64,000 bases of DNA from Streptomyces sp. NBC_00554 (GTDB taxonomy: Bacteria > Actinomycetota > Actinomycetes > Streptomycetales > Streptomycetaceae). How positions within the stretch are numbered: position 1 is the first letter of the stretch; the number at the start of each line of letters is the position of its first letter. The stretch lies in the NCBI RefSeq assembly GCF_041431135.1, contig NZ_CP107800.1:1-64000 (forward strand), read 5' to 3'. Both the position numbers and the translations under genes were made by a program. Shown piece by piece: positions 1-9,173 of this stretch. The notes beneath the pieces were generated by a model that saw only the letters and a list, made by a program, of their open reading frames with translations, was not told the DNA's origin and did not search any database.

Positions 1-1
1 C

Positions 2-2035
2 AGTGGAGACGCTGGGAAGCCGTGGGCGGCCGTCCATGACCAGAGGCTGGTCCCGGCGGTGCGTCGGGTCTACATGACTGCCACGGCCCGTATTTGGGAG
101 GCAGAGGGGGATGCGCCGCGTCTGGTGGCGAGCATGGACGAGGCCAGTCCCGTCTTCGGGCCGGTGGCTTACAAGCTGCGGCTGTCGGAGGCGATCCGAC
201 TCGGGCTTGTGGCGCCGTATCAGGTGCTCTGTCTCGACATCCGTGACCCGGAGCTCTATGCCGCGCTGACGAGCGAGGACACTGGGTCCCCGGCCGTGCG
301 CGGGGCGCGGCTCGCGGCCGTCCAGGCCGGACTGATGCGCGCCGCGGTCGAAGAGCGGTTCCGTCGGGTGCTGGCCTTCCACAGTCGGGTGGGTGAGGCG
401 GAGGCGATGGCGGCTGGGGTGCCGGCGGTCGCGGCCCGGCTCGCCGAGGACGACCCCGAGACTTTCCCGTCTGCGGAGCGGGTGTGGGCGGACTGGCTTT
501 ATGGCGAGCATGCGCCTTTGCACCGGCGTCAAGTGCTGGATGAGTTCGCTTCGGATTTTCGCGGAGAACCGGAATTTGAGGGACTGGATATCCCGGCTGC
601 TTTGCGCGTTCTGAGCTCCGTTCGGGTCCTCGGTGAGGGCGTTGATACTGCTGAATGTGATGCGGTGCTCTTCGCTGATGCGCGGGGGTCGATGATCGAT
701 ATCGTGCAGATGGTCGGTCGGGCGCTGCGGATGCAGCCTGGTGCCGGGAAGTTGGCGACGCTGATCGTTCCGGTATTCCTCGGACCGGACGAAGATCCAG
801 ACGAGATGTTGACCTCGGATGCCTACCGCACCCTCACGAAGGTTCTCGGGGCACTGCGGGCGCACGATACGGAGACGATCGAGGCCCTCGCCGATCCGCG
901 TGTCCGCAACAGTCGCACCGAGGCCGAACACGAGGAGGTGGAGGGCGAGTTCGAGGGCGGCATCGACGGTGGGGAGCGCGACCAGGAGCAGGACGTCGCG
1001 CGGGTGAGCGGGGCGGCGGCCGGGGTGCTGCGCTTCAGCGAGGAGCGCGACCCGTTCGCGCTGACGCAGTTCGTGAAACTGCGGATCATCGATCCGGAGG
1101 GTGCGTACTGGCGGCGGGGTATCGAGGCCGCGACCCGGTGGCGGCGTGAGACCGGCCGCACCGAGCTGCGCGTGCCGTACACGTACGTGGCGCCGGAGGA
1201 GTGGGGAGCGGCCGGTGGGTATCCGCTCGGGCGGTGGATCGCGGATCTGCGGCGCTACTACGCCGCCGGCACCCTGGAGGCCAAGCGCGTCGTGGAGTTG
1301 GAGGCGCTGGGGATGGTGTGGTCGGCGTGGGAGACCGCATGGGCCGAAGGACTCGCCGTAGCGAAGGAGTGGGCCTCCGTACACGGGCATTTCCTCCCGC
1401 CCACCGCCGCTGCGTGGGGCGATGGCTTCCCCATCGGGGTGTGGGCGAAGAATCAGCGGGCTGCCGCTCGCAAGGCGCTCGTGAACGCTGAACGGCGTGC
1501 CGCGGGCGAGGTGGGGGTGTCCGGGGTCGGGGAGCTCTCGGAGAGCCGTCTGGACGCCTTGGATGCGATCGATCCAGCCTGGTGCCCTGCCTGGGGGATC
1601 GACTGGCAGAGGGGATTCCATCTCACGCTCATGCACGTGCGGTCCGACGGGGCGCTGCCCGTACGGGCGGGCGACGTGCTCGTGCAGGGCGAAGACCTCG
1701 GAGCGTGGACGGCTGCGCAGCGTGCGGGCTGGGACAAGCTGACGCCCGCGCAGCAGTGGATGCTCGACAGCGTCCTCGGGCTCGAGCCCGAGGACGAGAC
1801 GGAACTGGCTCCGGTACGACGGACACAGGCCGACCGGTGGACCACCCACCTCGCCGCAGCCCGCCAGTTCCACACCCGCGAACGCCACCTCACCGTGCCT
1901 CGGAAGCATGTCGAGCAGATGGACGACGGCACGGAGATCAAGCTGGGCGGGTGGCTCGACAACACCCGCCGCAGGGCGGACAAGCTCACGCCAGAGCGCC
2001 GAGCGGAGCTCGATGAGCTCGGCATGCGCTGGTAG
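2..2035 (+). CDS. DEAD/DEAH-type helicase with helicase-associated repeats, 5' end outside window
   Basis: The frame is open from base 2, so the gene starts upstream of the window and only about 677 C-terminal residues are visible. A GTG at 59 lies inside the motor domain and is not a credible start. The first visible residues include MTATARIW, a motif III (SAT-type) signature. GEGVDTAECDAV and DIVQMVGRALR, about 220-260 residues in, match motifs V and VI of superfamily 2 helicases. The C-terminal half carries three or four Trp-rich helicase-associated repeats (for example PLGRWIADLRRYY, PIGVWAKNQRAA, KLGGWLDNTRRRADKL). Such proteins are common in Streptomyces chromosome arms and plasmids, and some are tied to DNA transfer or end maintenance. 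The exact role here is unknown. It is not obviously linked to the polyketide genes. Confidence 0.85.
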   Translation, partial: SGDAGKPWAAVHDQRLVPAVRRVYMTATARIWEAEGDAPRLVASMDEASPVFGPVAYKLRLSEAIRLGLVAPYQVLCLDIRDPELYAALTSEDTGSPAVRGARLAAVQAGLMRAAVEERFRRVLAFHSRVGEAEAMAAGVPAVAARLAEDDPETFPSAERVWADWLYGEHAPLHRRQVLDEFASDFRGEPEFEGLDIPAALRVLSSVRVLGEGVDTAECDAVLFADARGSMIDIVQMVGRALRMQPGAGKLATLIVPVFLGPDEDPDEMLTSDAYRTLTKVLGALRAHDTETIEALADPRVRNSRTEAEHEEVEGEFEGGIDGGERDQEQDVARVSGAAAGVLRFSEERDPFALTQFVKLRIIDPEGAYWRRGIEAATRWRRETGRTELRVPYTYVAPEEWGAAGGYPLGRWIADLRRYYAAGTLEAKRVVELEALGMVWSAWETAWAEGLAVAKEWASVHGHFLPPTAAAWGDGFPIGVWAKNQRAAARKALVNAERRAAGEVGVSGVGELSESRLDALDAIDPAWCPAWGIDWQRGFHLTLMHVRSDGALPVRAGDVLVQGEDLGAWTAAQRAGWDKLTPAQQWMLDSVLGLEPEDETELAPVRRTQADRWTTHLAAARQFHTRERHLTVPRKHVEQMDDGTEIKLGGWLDNTRRRADKLTPERRAELDELGMRW

Positions 2036-2093
2036 GCCACGGTGGGGGTGCGGGACTCCAGCGCCCGGTTCCAGTGCTTCGGCTGTGGTGCGT

Positions 2094-2660
2094 TCAGAAG
2101 GGGGGTTCGTCGCTGTATCCGCCGCCTGTCTGGACGGCAGGCTTGGGGGGAGAGCTGGTAGCCCACGGGTTGTCTGTCGGAGGCGATGCGGTCCCGCCCC
2201 AGCCGCCGGAAGCCTGCCGAGCTGGTGGCACCGCGGAAGCAGCCTGCGCTGGCGCGGCGGGCGGGGTTGCTGGTGCTTCGTCCGGTTCGAGGCCGTCGAT
2301 GTCGTTGTTCCACAGTCGGTGCAGGTGCTCGCGGCAAGTCGCCGGATCGTTTTCGTCCCAGCGGTTGTCGTCCGGCTCCGGCCAGCGCCGGCCGTCGGGG
2401 TCCCGGTCTTGCAAGTGGCACAGAGCACGTAAGAGGGCGTCGACGACCGCCCATTGGCTGGTGGTCGTTCCCGTGAGGAGGCGTCGGATGGTTTCCCGGC
2501 TCACCTTGTGGGGGTTGGGCATGGTGCCCGTGAGGGTCGCGATCTGCGGGAGCGGGGGGCGTGCGGCTTCCCGGTAGTGGACGTAGAGCTCGGCAACGAG
2601 TTCCCGCTTGGGACCGGGCGGCAGCACGTCTTTACCGGGTATTCGCAGCATTCGCGGCAT
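2094..2660 (-). CDS. Putative helix-turn-helix DNA-binding protein, Pro-rich tail
   Basis: About 188 residues. The N-terminal 75 residues (LPPGPKRELVAELYVHYREA, then SRETIRRLLTG) look like a small helical DNA-binding module of the kind found in many Streptomyces proteins of unknown function. A Trp/Asp-rich middle follows, then a Pro/Ala/Gly-rich, probably disordered tail. I chose the ATG at 2660 because residues encoded upstream of it do not fit the domain; no strong ribosome site is visible, and an ATG at 2651 is possible. It diverges from the small membrane protein at 3026, and the shared upstream DNA contains two palindromic 8-mers. Function unassigned. Confidence 0.55.
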   Translation of the reverse strand: MPRMLRIPGKDVLPPGPKRELVAELYVHYREAARPPLPQIATLTGTMPNPHKVSRETIRRLLTGTTTSQWAVVDALLRALCHLQDRDPDGRRWPEPDDNRWDENDPATCREHLHRLWNNDIDGLEPDEAPATPPAAPAQAASAVPPARQASGGWGGTASPPTDNPWATSSPPKPAVQTGGGYSDEPPF

Positions 2661-3025
2661 CCGGCAACTCTGCCAGACGTAGACACAGTTGACCCCGGAA
2701 AAGCTTGTTTCCACCTGGCATCACACCATATGAAGCCCCATGTGAGCTCATCCAGCCTCGCTCTGACTACTCATTGGCCCACCTGAGCTCATGACAGCAA
2801 CTCAGAAACCATCCACAACCAGTGAGAACACCTTTCAACAACCTGCTGTTTTCGCTGGTCAGGGGGCATTTGGAGGTGGTTTTGTTGTTGCTGTTCACCC
2901 CGGGATTCAGGAAATGTCTCAAGGAGTGGACAGCGGCACGGCCGTCATCGGAAACGGCGACGGCCCCCTGGTGGGCAGGGAGCCGTCTGCAGAGGACCGA
3001 ACCATCCCCAAAGAAGGAGAAGCTC
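2661..3025. promoter_or_regulatory. Divergent intergenic region with two TGAGCTCA palindromes
   Basis: No gene is seen in these 365 bases. The stretch is less GC-rich than its surroundings, as expected of promoter DNA. The 8-base palindrome TGAGCTCA occurs at 2743-2750 and again at 2784-2791, 41 bases apart (about four helical turns), between two divergent genes. This could be a paired operator, perhaps for the HTH-like protein next to it. That link is inference. Confidence 0.35.
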
Positions 3026-3226
3026 ATGTCCGAGGCCGAGCGTACGTTCAACACCGGCAAGCCGGAACCCCGCGCGGCCCCGAAAGCCGAGACGCTGGCA
3101 GCCCGGTCGGCACACCGGGCGAAACAGCTGCGCAACGAGGCTGGCCTCTACTTGCTGCGCGGCGCGGCTACGGCTGTCGGCGGAGCGGTCGTGGCGTACG
3201 GCGTTGTCTGGGTGCAAGCCCGCTGA
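3026..3226 (+). CDS. Small single-pass membrane protein, unknown function
   Basis: 66 residues. The ATG at 3026 is preceded by AAGGAG at 3014-3019, which fixes this start over longer upstream readings. The N-terminal half is charged and polar (MSEAERTFNTGKPEPRAA). The C-terminal third is a Gly/Ala/Val-rich hydrophobic helix (LRGAATAVGGAVVAYGVVW) ending in a short basic tail, so it is probably a tail-anchored or single-span inner-membrane peptide. No family recognised. Confidence 0.55.
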   Translation: MSEAERTFNTGKPEPRAAPKAETLAARSAHRAKQLRNEAGLYLLRGAATAVGGAVVAYGVVWVQAR

Positions 3227-3725
3227 CGGGCTCGGACGGTACCCATGCCAGGAGACTCTGGGCGCAGGAAACCCTGAGGGCTGAGCTGGCATCAGAAGTG
3301 GTGGCCAGAGCAGAACTTGAGGCTGGTCGACTACGAGGCTTCAGCACCCCCAGCGCGGCCAGTACGTGAGCCCGCACTGTGTTCGTGGAGCCGTACGGAT
3401 ACGTCCGTGACCCACCCACCCCGACCACTCCCCCTCGCGCTCTTCGGTCCCGCGTGCAGCTCCAGCTGCACGCGGGACAGGCCGTCGCCAGGTCCAAGAT
3501 GCCGCTCCGAATCCACGGCCGGGCCTGGCCCCACCATCATCAACTACCTCAACAGTCAGCCAGGCAACGAGAGATCAGTAAAAGAAGTGGGGGTGCCCAG
3601 GCGTCGCACGGCTTGCCCAAGAGACCAGAGCAGGTGAGCAGGCCCCACCGGGCGAGGAGGCACGACAGGCGGATACCGCGCAGGATCTGTTCCTCCCGCT
3701 CGGTCAGGGTGCGCAGGCCGCCGGT
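3227..3725. other. Gene-poor stretch with one strong hairpin
   Basis: I see no convincing gene; possible readings are short and lack ribosome sites. The only clear structure is the perfect inverted repeat at 3447-3478. Confidence 0.5.
3447..3478. terminator. Perfect 15-bp inverted repeat, probable terminator
   Basis: GTCCCGCGTGCAGCT (3447-3461) and its exact complement (3464-3478) are separated by two bases. It lies about 220 bases downstream of the small membrane protein gene and can form a very stable hairpin. No U-tract follows, which is usual for Streptomyces terminators. A recombination or protein-binding site is the alternative. Confidence 0.55.
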
Positions 3726-3959
3726 TCACCGCTGCGCATCCATGGCCCGGGCCTGACTGCGCAACTCCACCCGCGCCGTCGGCTTGCTGCCGGGACCCGC
3801 CCAGAACGGATGCCACCACAAGCGGGCCGACAGCATCAGCAGACGACGACGGTGTGCGGTGTTCGCCGTGGGGCAGGGCGCGGCGAGGGCGTCGTAGGTG
3901 TGGTTCCAAGCCGCTTGCAGCTGGACCAGGTCGTGGGGGAAGGGCGCGGACTCCATCAC
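3726..3959 (-). CDS. Small hypothetical actinobacterial protein
   Basis: 77 residues, beginning MMESAPFPHDLVQLQAAWNH, with a basic C-terminus (RVELRSQARAMD). The Trp-containing helical pattern (RRRLLMLSARLWWHPFW) resembles short Streptomyces proteins of unknown function that often sit near mobile DNA. The start is GTG at 3959 or the adjacent ATG at 3956; the ribosome site is weak. Function not assigned. Confidence 0.5.
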   Translation of the reverse strand: MMESAPFPHDLVQLQAAWNHTYDALAAPCPTANTAHRRRLLMLSARLWWHPFWAGPGSKPTARVELRSQARAMDAQR

Positions 3960-4160
3960 CCAATTAGCTCACGTGTTCGAATTCTGGCTCAAGTCGGCAC
4001 GCACCTGCTGCGCAACTGCGTTGTGACTGAGCATCGCAGTTGGCGGATGAGCGCTTGAGATGGCGGGGCTGTGCGTCGGAGGTGGCGACAGGGGGCCCGT
4101 CGCGCTCCTGGGCGGGGAAAACTACTTTGGGGCGTCGGGTGAGCGTGGCAGGCTTGCGCG

Positions 4161-5546
4161 GTGATCGTTGAGTTGGCTCCTCGCTTCCTGACCTGGGACG
4201 ACGTGGACCCCGCCCGTCAAGCCTTCGACGGCGCGTCCGTAGCGCAGACGGTGCGCTCGCTCGGCCCGGCCCGGTGTGTGCCTATCCGCCCGGACGTCCC
4301 TTTCGGGGACCCCGCGATGAGCACCTGGAGTCATGGCGAGGCCGAGTCCTGGGCCGACGCCATGTCATACGCCCTTGTCCAGCACTACGGCGGGTGGACC
4401 GTCGGGTGGCGCTGGTCGCACGACGAGGGGGATTTCGACGGCGGACCGGTAGGAAACTGGTGCTGTCCGCGGGACTCGATCACGACGCCGGAAGAGACAC
4501 TGGTCCGTGTCGAGGCGGCCCTGCGTGAGTGGCGCGAGTGGCTGGAGTACCTCGCCGGCTGGTTCGAGGCGTACCCCCTGGACCTGACCGACATCGAGGA
4601 CCAGCGGATCTTGTGGGAGCGCGCGGCGAGGAATCTGATCCTGCAGGTCGTCGACCGCACCGGGTGCGGCAGCGGCTGGCACGGCCACTGCCGCCAAGTG
4701 CTCACCTGGTTCCTCAATCGCTGGGGAGTCGCGCCCGACGTGGCCCGGGACCTGGTCAACGAGGCGATCGGTGGACGGTTCCACAGCTGGACCGGTCCTG
4801 ACACGGTGGTGGTCGACGACGTCGCGGAGCAGCTTGCGCTCTCTCTGCAGCCGGCCGACGGCCGTACCCGCACAGACGCGCCGACTCAAGACCACTTGCA
4901 GCGCTGGCTCGCGGTACGCGAATCGGTGCCGTGGCACGAGGTCCCGGACAGCGGTACGGACGGACCGGTGGTGCCACTTCGCGACGGCGCGGCGGAGGAC
5001 ATCCGGGCCTTCGACGGCGCCATCGACCCTGCCCGAGCCGAAGGCCTGCTCAGCGCCCTAGAACTGCTCCGAGCCGACGCGGCACGCGGAGCGCGGCTCG
5101 ACTTCGCACTGCTCAGCAGCTGGCAGCAGCACCTCCTGGGCACGCCGCAGCCGCCACGGTTCCGCAACTCGCCCGCCTTCGCCAAGGGGAGCAGGGAGTG
5201 CTACGGCATCGGACCGGACACACGTGCCCGCTTCGACACGTGCCTGGCCGAGAGTGCATCCGACGTCGGCCGACCTCTCGGCCTGACCGCCCGCGCCGCC
5301 CGTGCCTGTCTCGACGTCTGCTTCTTCCATCCCTTCGACGACGGCAACGCCCGGTCCGCGTTCCTCACCCTCGTCTTCATCCTCGCCCGCGAGGGCGTAG
5401 CACTCGACGGAGTCAGCCTCCTGCGCCGCATCACCTTCGAGGCCGACGACCCCCAGGACCCGCTGATCCTCGTCCGCTACATCAACATCCATCTTGCGGA
5501 GACCCGGCGCCGCACCGCCGACTCGCCCGGCTCGGCATCGAGGTGA
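4161..5546 (+). CDS. Fic/DOC-like protein with divergent Fic motif
   Basis: 461 residues, GTG start. The C-terminal 150 residues look like a Fic fold: FFHPFDDGNARSAF near residue 395 matches the Fic signature HPFx(D/E)GN(G/K)RxxR. The catalytic His and the GN are kept, but the third residue of GNG is Ala and the last Arg is Phe. Known Fic enzymes transfer AMP or other phosphate-containing groups to proteins. Loss of the distal Arg, which contacts the nucleotide phosphates, suggests altered chemistry or lost activity. The first ~270 residues are Trp-rich and not recognised; they may be a targeting or regulatory domain. No antitoxin partner is evident next to it. Confidence 0.6.
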   Translation: MIVELAPRFLTWDDVDPARQAFDGASVAQTVRSLGPARCVPIRPDVPFGDPAMSTWSHGEAESWADAMSYALVQHYGGWTVGWRWSHDEGDFDGGPVGNWCCPRDSITTPEETLVRVEAALREWREWLEYLAGWFEAYPLDLTDIEDQRILWERAARNLILQVVDRTGCGSGWHGHCRQVLTWFLNRWGVAPDVARDLVNEAIGGRFHSWTGPDTVVVDDVAEQLALSLQPADGRTRTDAPTQDHLQRWLAVRESVPWHEVPDSGTDGPVVPLRDGAAEDIRAFDGAIDPARAEGLLSALELLRADAARGARLDFALLSSWQQHLLGTPQPPRFRNSPAFAKGSRECYGIGPDTRARFDTCLAESASDVGRPLGLTARAARACLDVCFFHPFDDGNARSAFLTLVFILAREGVALDGVSLLRRITFEADDPQDPLILVRYINIHLAETRRRTADSPGSASR

Positions 5547-5660
5547 GCGCCTCAGTTGGCGAACGCCGCCAACTCTGGCGCTCAGTCACATGCGTGTCCC
5601 GTGCCATCCAAGGTTGAGCGTGTGTCATTGAATCTTGAGGGCATGCCCTCAGCTGCCGGG

Positions 5661-5936
5661 CTACGCGTCTCGGATGACGTTGTAGATCGTCTGGGAGGCG
5701 GGTGCCGGGTGCGGGGTGTTGTGCCAGCCGATCTCCTCGGCGCGTTTCTCAATGGCTTCTCGTGCAGCTTGAGCTGCGACTTCGTCCTCAAAGAAGGCAA
5801 TAGACAGTCCGTTGCCAGTTGCAGGATCGATGAGGTGATACGCACCGTGGACGCCGGGCACGGTAGCAGCGGCCTCCAGCACCCAGTCACGGTCATCGGT
5901 CGGCATCGGTTCCCAAACGGCCACTCTCGCGATCAT
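5661..5936 (-). CDS. Small ABM-like alpha/beta-barrel protein
   Basis: 91 residues starting MIARVAVWEPMPTDDRDWVL. The pattern (a first beta strand, a central strand with GLSIAFFEDEVAAQAA, then a helix with paired Glu/Arg) resembles the ferredoxin-like dimeric alpha/beta barrel of ABM/EthD-type proteins. Members range from monooxygenases to proteins without known activity, so the function is left open. It is isolated from the polyketide genes by the IS21 remnant and other DNA. Confidence 0.55.
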   Translation of the reverse strand: MIARVAVWEPMPTDDRDWVLEAAATVPGVHGAYHLIDPATGNGLSIAFFEDEVAAQAAREAIEKRAEEIGWHNTPHPAPASQTIYNVIRDA

Positions 5937-6707
5937 CGCTGTCTCCCTTGTCCGCTTGCTGAGCTTTCAGGATGAAGCAGCCTTCGGTGACAGCGCTCAG
6001 CTTTCGATGACACCGAACACTGCGCAAGAGGACTGAGCAGCAGGAACAGGACTGCGCAGGACCCTCACTAGCTGCGCAACGCTCTGCGCACGGCAGCGTG
6101 AATCCCCGCGGCAGCGGATCCGGGACCAGCTGGTGCCTGCTGGCCGTGGCGCCGGAATCCGCCACCGCAGCGGGGTGCCCACGCGCGCTCCAACGGGGCG
6201 GGCGAGGACCTCCGAACGGCTTTCACCGTAGACACGCCCGCCCCCACCACGGCACCCCGACCAGACACATCACCTTCCGGTCTCACCCCCCGACCACGGC
6301 CTGCCGGACCCCGACCGGAACCCCCACCACAGCAGGTCGACTCTGTGCCGGACCGCTCGATGTCCAGGGCCAGGAAATTTCTGTGACCCGTCCACCTGGC
6401 GAGTGGTGAGGGGTTGCGCGGCTAACACACCAGGGGTGTAGCAGGGCCGCTGTCTGCCCGGACACCCGGCAGGCATTCGACTCCCCCGCTCACGTTCAGA
6501 GCGCATTCAAGGGCCGACCGGTGCAGAAAGTCGCAGGTCGCAGGCCCGTAACGGGCCCGGTCCGGGTGACAACCTCCCCTCAGACGGACAACTGACAACC
6601 CACAAACACCGTCAGAGCCATCCTTGCGAAAACCATTGGTGCCCGGCTTGCTCCGCTGATGGACTGACGTCCTACCGAGAGTCTGCCGCGTGACGGAGGT
6701 AGTGGCT
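5937..6707. other. 770-base stretch without a supported gene
   Basis: Several overlapping open readings exist on both strands, but none has a ribosome site or protein-like composition. It probably holds the promoter of the methyltransferase at its right end. No repeats or hairpins stand out. Confidence 0.45.
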
Positions 6708-7463
6708 GTGACAGGCTATGACGTGCTTGCCGAGGTGTACGAATGGCTCATCTCGGATGCAAAGTTGCCTCCAGCCGAGTTCGCTGCGTCGTTCGACGAC
6801 GTCCTCAATCTCCTGCCGTCGAACGCTCACGTCCTCGACTGTTCGTGCGGAACCGGACAGTTGGCGGTTGGCCTCGCCGGTCGTGGCATGCAGGTTGTCG
6901 CAACTGACGCCAGCGAGGCGATGGTTCGTCGGACTGCAGAGTTGTCTGAGGAGTTCGGGGCATCCGTCCGGGCCGTACGGGCGAACTGGGAAGAGTTGCC
7001 CGACCATTTCCAGGACAACACGTTCGACATGGTGTTCTGCGTTGGCAACTCGCTTCACCATGCCGCGGGCGCGACAGGCAGGGGTGCTGCTCTGGAGTCG
7101 ATGTCACGGCTTCTGCGCCCCGGCGGGCGCTTGGTACTCACATCCCGCACTTGGGAACTCGTGAGGGCCAGAGGTTCCCGGCTGGAAATCAGTGACCGAC
7201 TCGTCCGCCGGAACGGTCGCGACGCCGTCGTGGTCTACCGCTGGGAGATTGCGCCGCATTGGGAGGAGGAGCACCACATCGAGATTGCGATCGCGCAAGT
7301 TGATGCGACCGGGTTGGTTCTTGTCCGCTCGGAACTGCTGTCCTGCTGGCCCTACCGGTACGAGGAACTCGAAGTCGAGCTGCACCGGGTCGGACTCCAA
7401 ACGGAACTGAGCACGTTCGATCTTGAGGCCGCGAACTACATGGTGGTCGCGAGCAAGGTATAA
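6708..7463 (+). CDS. Class I SAM-dependent methyltransferase
   Basis: 251 residues from the GTG at 6708, chosen because GGAGG at 6695-6699 sits 8 bases upstream; an in-frame GTG at 6690 is less likely. Motif I (VLDCSCGTGQLAVGLA, about residue 42) and motif II (VVATDASEAMV) define the Rossmann SAM site. NTFDMVFCVGNSLHH and LRPGGRLVLTSRTWE fit motifs post-I to III. Substrate is unknown. Codon use is less GC-biased than in the polyketide genes, and an IS21 remnant lies directly downstream, so it probably belongs to the accessory flank. Confidence 0.75.
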   Translation: MTGYDVLAEVYEWLISDAKLPPAEFAASFDDVLNLLPSNAHVLDCSCGTGQLAVGLAGRGMQVVATDASEAMVRRTAELSEEFGASVRAVRANWEELPDHFQDNTFDMVFCVGNSLHHAAGATGRGAALESMSRLLRPGGRLVLTSRTWELVRARGSRLEISDRLVRRNGRDAVVVYRWEIAPHWEEEHHIEIAIAQVDATGLVLVRSELLSCWPYRYEELEVELHRVGLQTELSTFDLEAANYMVVASKV

Positions 7464-7546
7464 AACACCGGACTCTCAGTCCCTGGCCGAACCGCGCGGT
7501 TGCTCGCAGGACGCTTGCGCCCTCTCATCGGTGCGGGTTCAAGTGG

Positions 7547-7886
7547 TCAACGCAACGCCTCGGACGAGGAGTGCTCGTCGATCAGACGGCGGTAGATCCG
7601 GGGTGACGGTGTGGCGCTGTTTCCTGGTCGCGTCCAGATCAATGAGCAGGATCTCGTCGATCAGCAGCGTGAACGGATCCAGCTTCGACGGCCGCGCCGA
7701 AGCGGTTGTCGTGCGTGACTGCGGCCAAGCCGAGGTCAGGGCCTTGTTGACCGTGCTCCAGGTGACGCCGTACTTGCAATGCAACGCCCGGTTCGACATG
7801 CCATCGCGGGAGTCGCGCCGCAGCGCGGCGTACAACTCGACCTTCGACTGGCCAGGCGGCATCGGGGGTGCTCCTTTACTAAGCAC
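7547..7886 (-). pseudogene. Truncated, frameshifted IS21-type transposase (IstA) N-terminus
   Basis: The reading GQSKVELYAALRRDSRDGMS, followed by NRALHCKYGVTWSTVNKALT, is the N-terminal HTH of IS21-family transposases, continuing through LDPFTLLIDEILLIDLDATR and RKQRHTV. Just after this, near base 7600, the expected continuation RIYRRLIDEHS appears in another frame, so a frameshift is present. That frame then stops at 7547-7549. The catalytic DDE core and the IstB ATPase are absent, so this is a dead remnant. Confidence 0.7.
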
Positions 7887-7912
7887 ATCCAGCTTGACAC
7901 CGCAACCCCGAT

Positions 7913-7989
7913 GGTGACGTCAGAATTCGCGAACATCTTTCTGGGCCATCACCTGGTGCCGTCAGCTTTCACGAACAACTGACGTCACC
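7913..7989. repeat. IS21-like terminal repeats
   Basis: Just outside the transposase start, an inverted pair GGTGACGTCAG (7913-7923) / CTGACGTCACC (7979-7989) encloses two 16-base direct repeats, GTCAGAATTCGCGAAC (7919-7934) and GTCAGCTTTCACGAAC (7961-7976), which differ at three positions. Multiple repeats at an end are typical of IS21 elements. Together with the remnant they mark one end of a decayed insertion. Confidence 0.55.
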
Positions 7990-8124
7990 AACTACCGACA
8001 GAACCACTCAGCCTGCCTCACCAAGTGACACACAAATGAGAGACCCTCCGGACAACTCAACGCGAGATAACACTGTCGGTGCTTGGGGCAGTGGGGGGAC
8101 GGTCGGCCGGCCGGGTGGTTGGGG

Positions 8125-8421
8125 TCAGGCGGCGGCTACTCCTTCGAAGATCATGATCCTGCCCTGGGTGTTGCGTGCGCGGAGGGGGACGATCTCCTGG
8201 TAGGCGGGTGACTGGTACCACTGCTGGGCTGCTTGGGCGGTGGGGAATTCGATGACGCCGGTGAATGCCTTGCTCTCGCCCTCGAGTACCTGCCAGGGGG
8301 CTCCGCGTACGAGGTAGCGGCCGCCGTGGGGCTCGATGGTGGCGATGAGTTTGGCGCTGTAGGTGGCTACCTTCTGTGGGTCGCCGGTGAGTTCGGCTTC
8401 GGCTATGACGTATGCGGGCAT
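8125..8421 (-). CDS. DUF1330 family protein
   Basis: 98 residues (MPAYVIAEAELTGDPQKVAT through QGRIMIFEGV). The family pattern is clear: a first strand with AYVIAE, a central RYLVRGAPWQVLEGE and a FPTAQAAQQWYQSPAYQEI helix. The fold is a small ferredoxin-like barrel. Members are often called conserved hypothetical, and some sit in aromatic polyketide clusters. It is the last gene of the minus-strand group that includes the DUF1772 membrane protein and a TetR regulator. A role in ring tailoring or stress is possible but not shown. Confidence 0.7.
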   Translation of the reverse strand: MPAYVIAEAELTGDPQKVATYSAKLIATIEPHGGRYLVRGAPWQVLEGESKAFTGVIEFPTAQAAQQWYQSPAYQEIVPLRARNTQGRIMIFEGVAAA

Positions 8422-8639
8422 GTCGTGTCCTTAATCGTGGGTGTGGTGTGGGTGGTGCTCGGCTGCGCGATGGGCGCGCGGATGCTCTGTCTGCGCGGGT
8501 GGGGGCGGCCCGGTCCGGTGGCGTGCGGAGGCAGCGGCCGTCGGGCAGCGGGGCGCTGGCTCCGGCAGCCGCTGCCGGTGTGTGCGTCGAGTTGGTCGTC
8601 ACTCGGTTCGGGTCCGCCCGGGGTCTGTGCGATGGCGGG

Positions 8640-9170
8640 CTAGGAGCGGGCGGAGAGCGGGGCCGGGGTGGGTGTGGCGGGTGCGGTGGTGGTCTTGCGG
8701 GTGATGGCGGAGTAGGCGAGCAGGCCGAAGGCCAGGAGTGCGGCGAGGGTGCGGACTGCGTGGGAGGTCTGCCAGGTGTCCCGGACGTCTGCCCAGTCGG
8801 AGGGCGGGGCGGTGACGGTCCAGTCCTTCTGGTCGGCGTTGATGGGGAGGTTGACGATCACCGTCAGGATCAGGATGAGGAGGAGCAGGGCCAGGGCTGC
8901 CAGGGGGATCCACAGGTCGCGGTTCTTGGTCTTGGCCTTGAGGGCGCCTATGACGAGGATCGCTGTGGCGATGATGGTGGGGATGAGGGTGGCGGAGGCG
9001 AGGGTGTCCAGGGAGTCGAGTTCGACCTGTCGTACCTGGGTGTAGACCTTGCCGTCGTAGTCGCGCAGGGAGTTCTCCAGGACCAGTACGCAGACGAGGA
9101 ATCCGGTGAAGACGCCGCCGAAGAGCAGGCCGATCCAGCGTGCGGTCGAGAACAGCGGACCTTGCTTCAT
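8640..9170 (-). CDS. DUF1772 / anthrone oxygenase-like membrane protein
   Basis: 176 residues with four hydrophobic spans: around WIGLLFGGVFTGFLVCVLVL, ASATLIPTIIATAILVIGAL, LWIPLAALALLLLILILTVI and VRTLAALLAFGLLAYSAIT. The pattern fits DUF1772, whose fungal relatives oxidise anthrones to anthraquinones. A similar cofactor-free ring oxidation would suit an aromatic polyketide pathway, but this is inference. Its start lies 3 bases beyond the stop of the upstream TetR gene, so the two are likely co-transcribed and TetR may regulate it. Confidence 0.65.
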   Translation of the reverse strand: MKQGPLFSTARWIGLLFGGVFTGFLVCVLVLENSLRDYDGKVYTQVRQVELDSLDTLASATLIPTIIATAILVIGALKAKTKNRDLWIPLAALALLLLILILTVIVNLPINADQKDWTVTAPPSDWADVRDTWQTSHAVRTLAALLAFGLLAYSAITRKTTTAPATPTPAPLSARS

Positions 9171-9173
9171 TCA

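Noticed and set aside
3556..3963. 135-codon minus-strand frame overlapping the small protein at 3726-3959
   Set aside because: Arg/Pro-rich composition; the 77-residue reading has a more natural composition and resembles known small Streptomyces proteins.
5997..6506. Several short open frames in the gap before the methyltransferase
   Set aside because: No ribosome sites and no protein-like composition on either strand.
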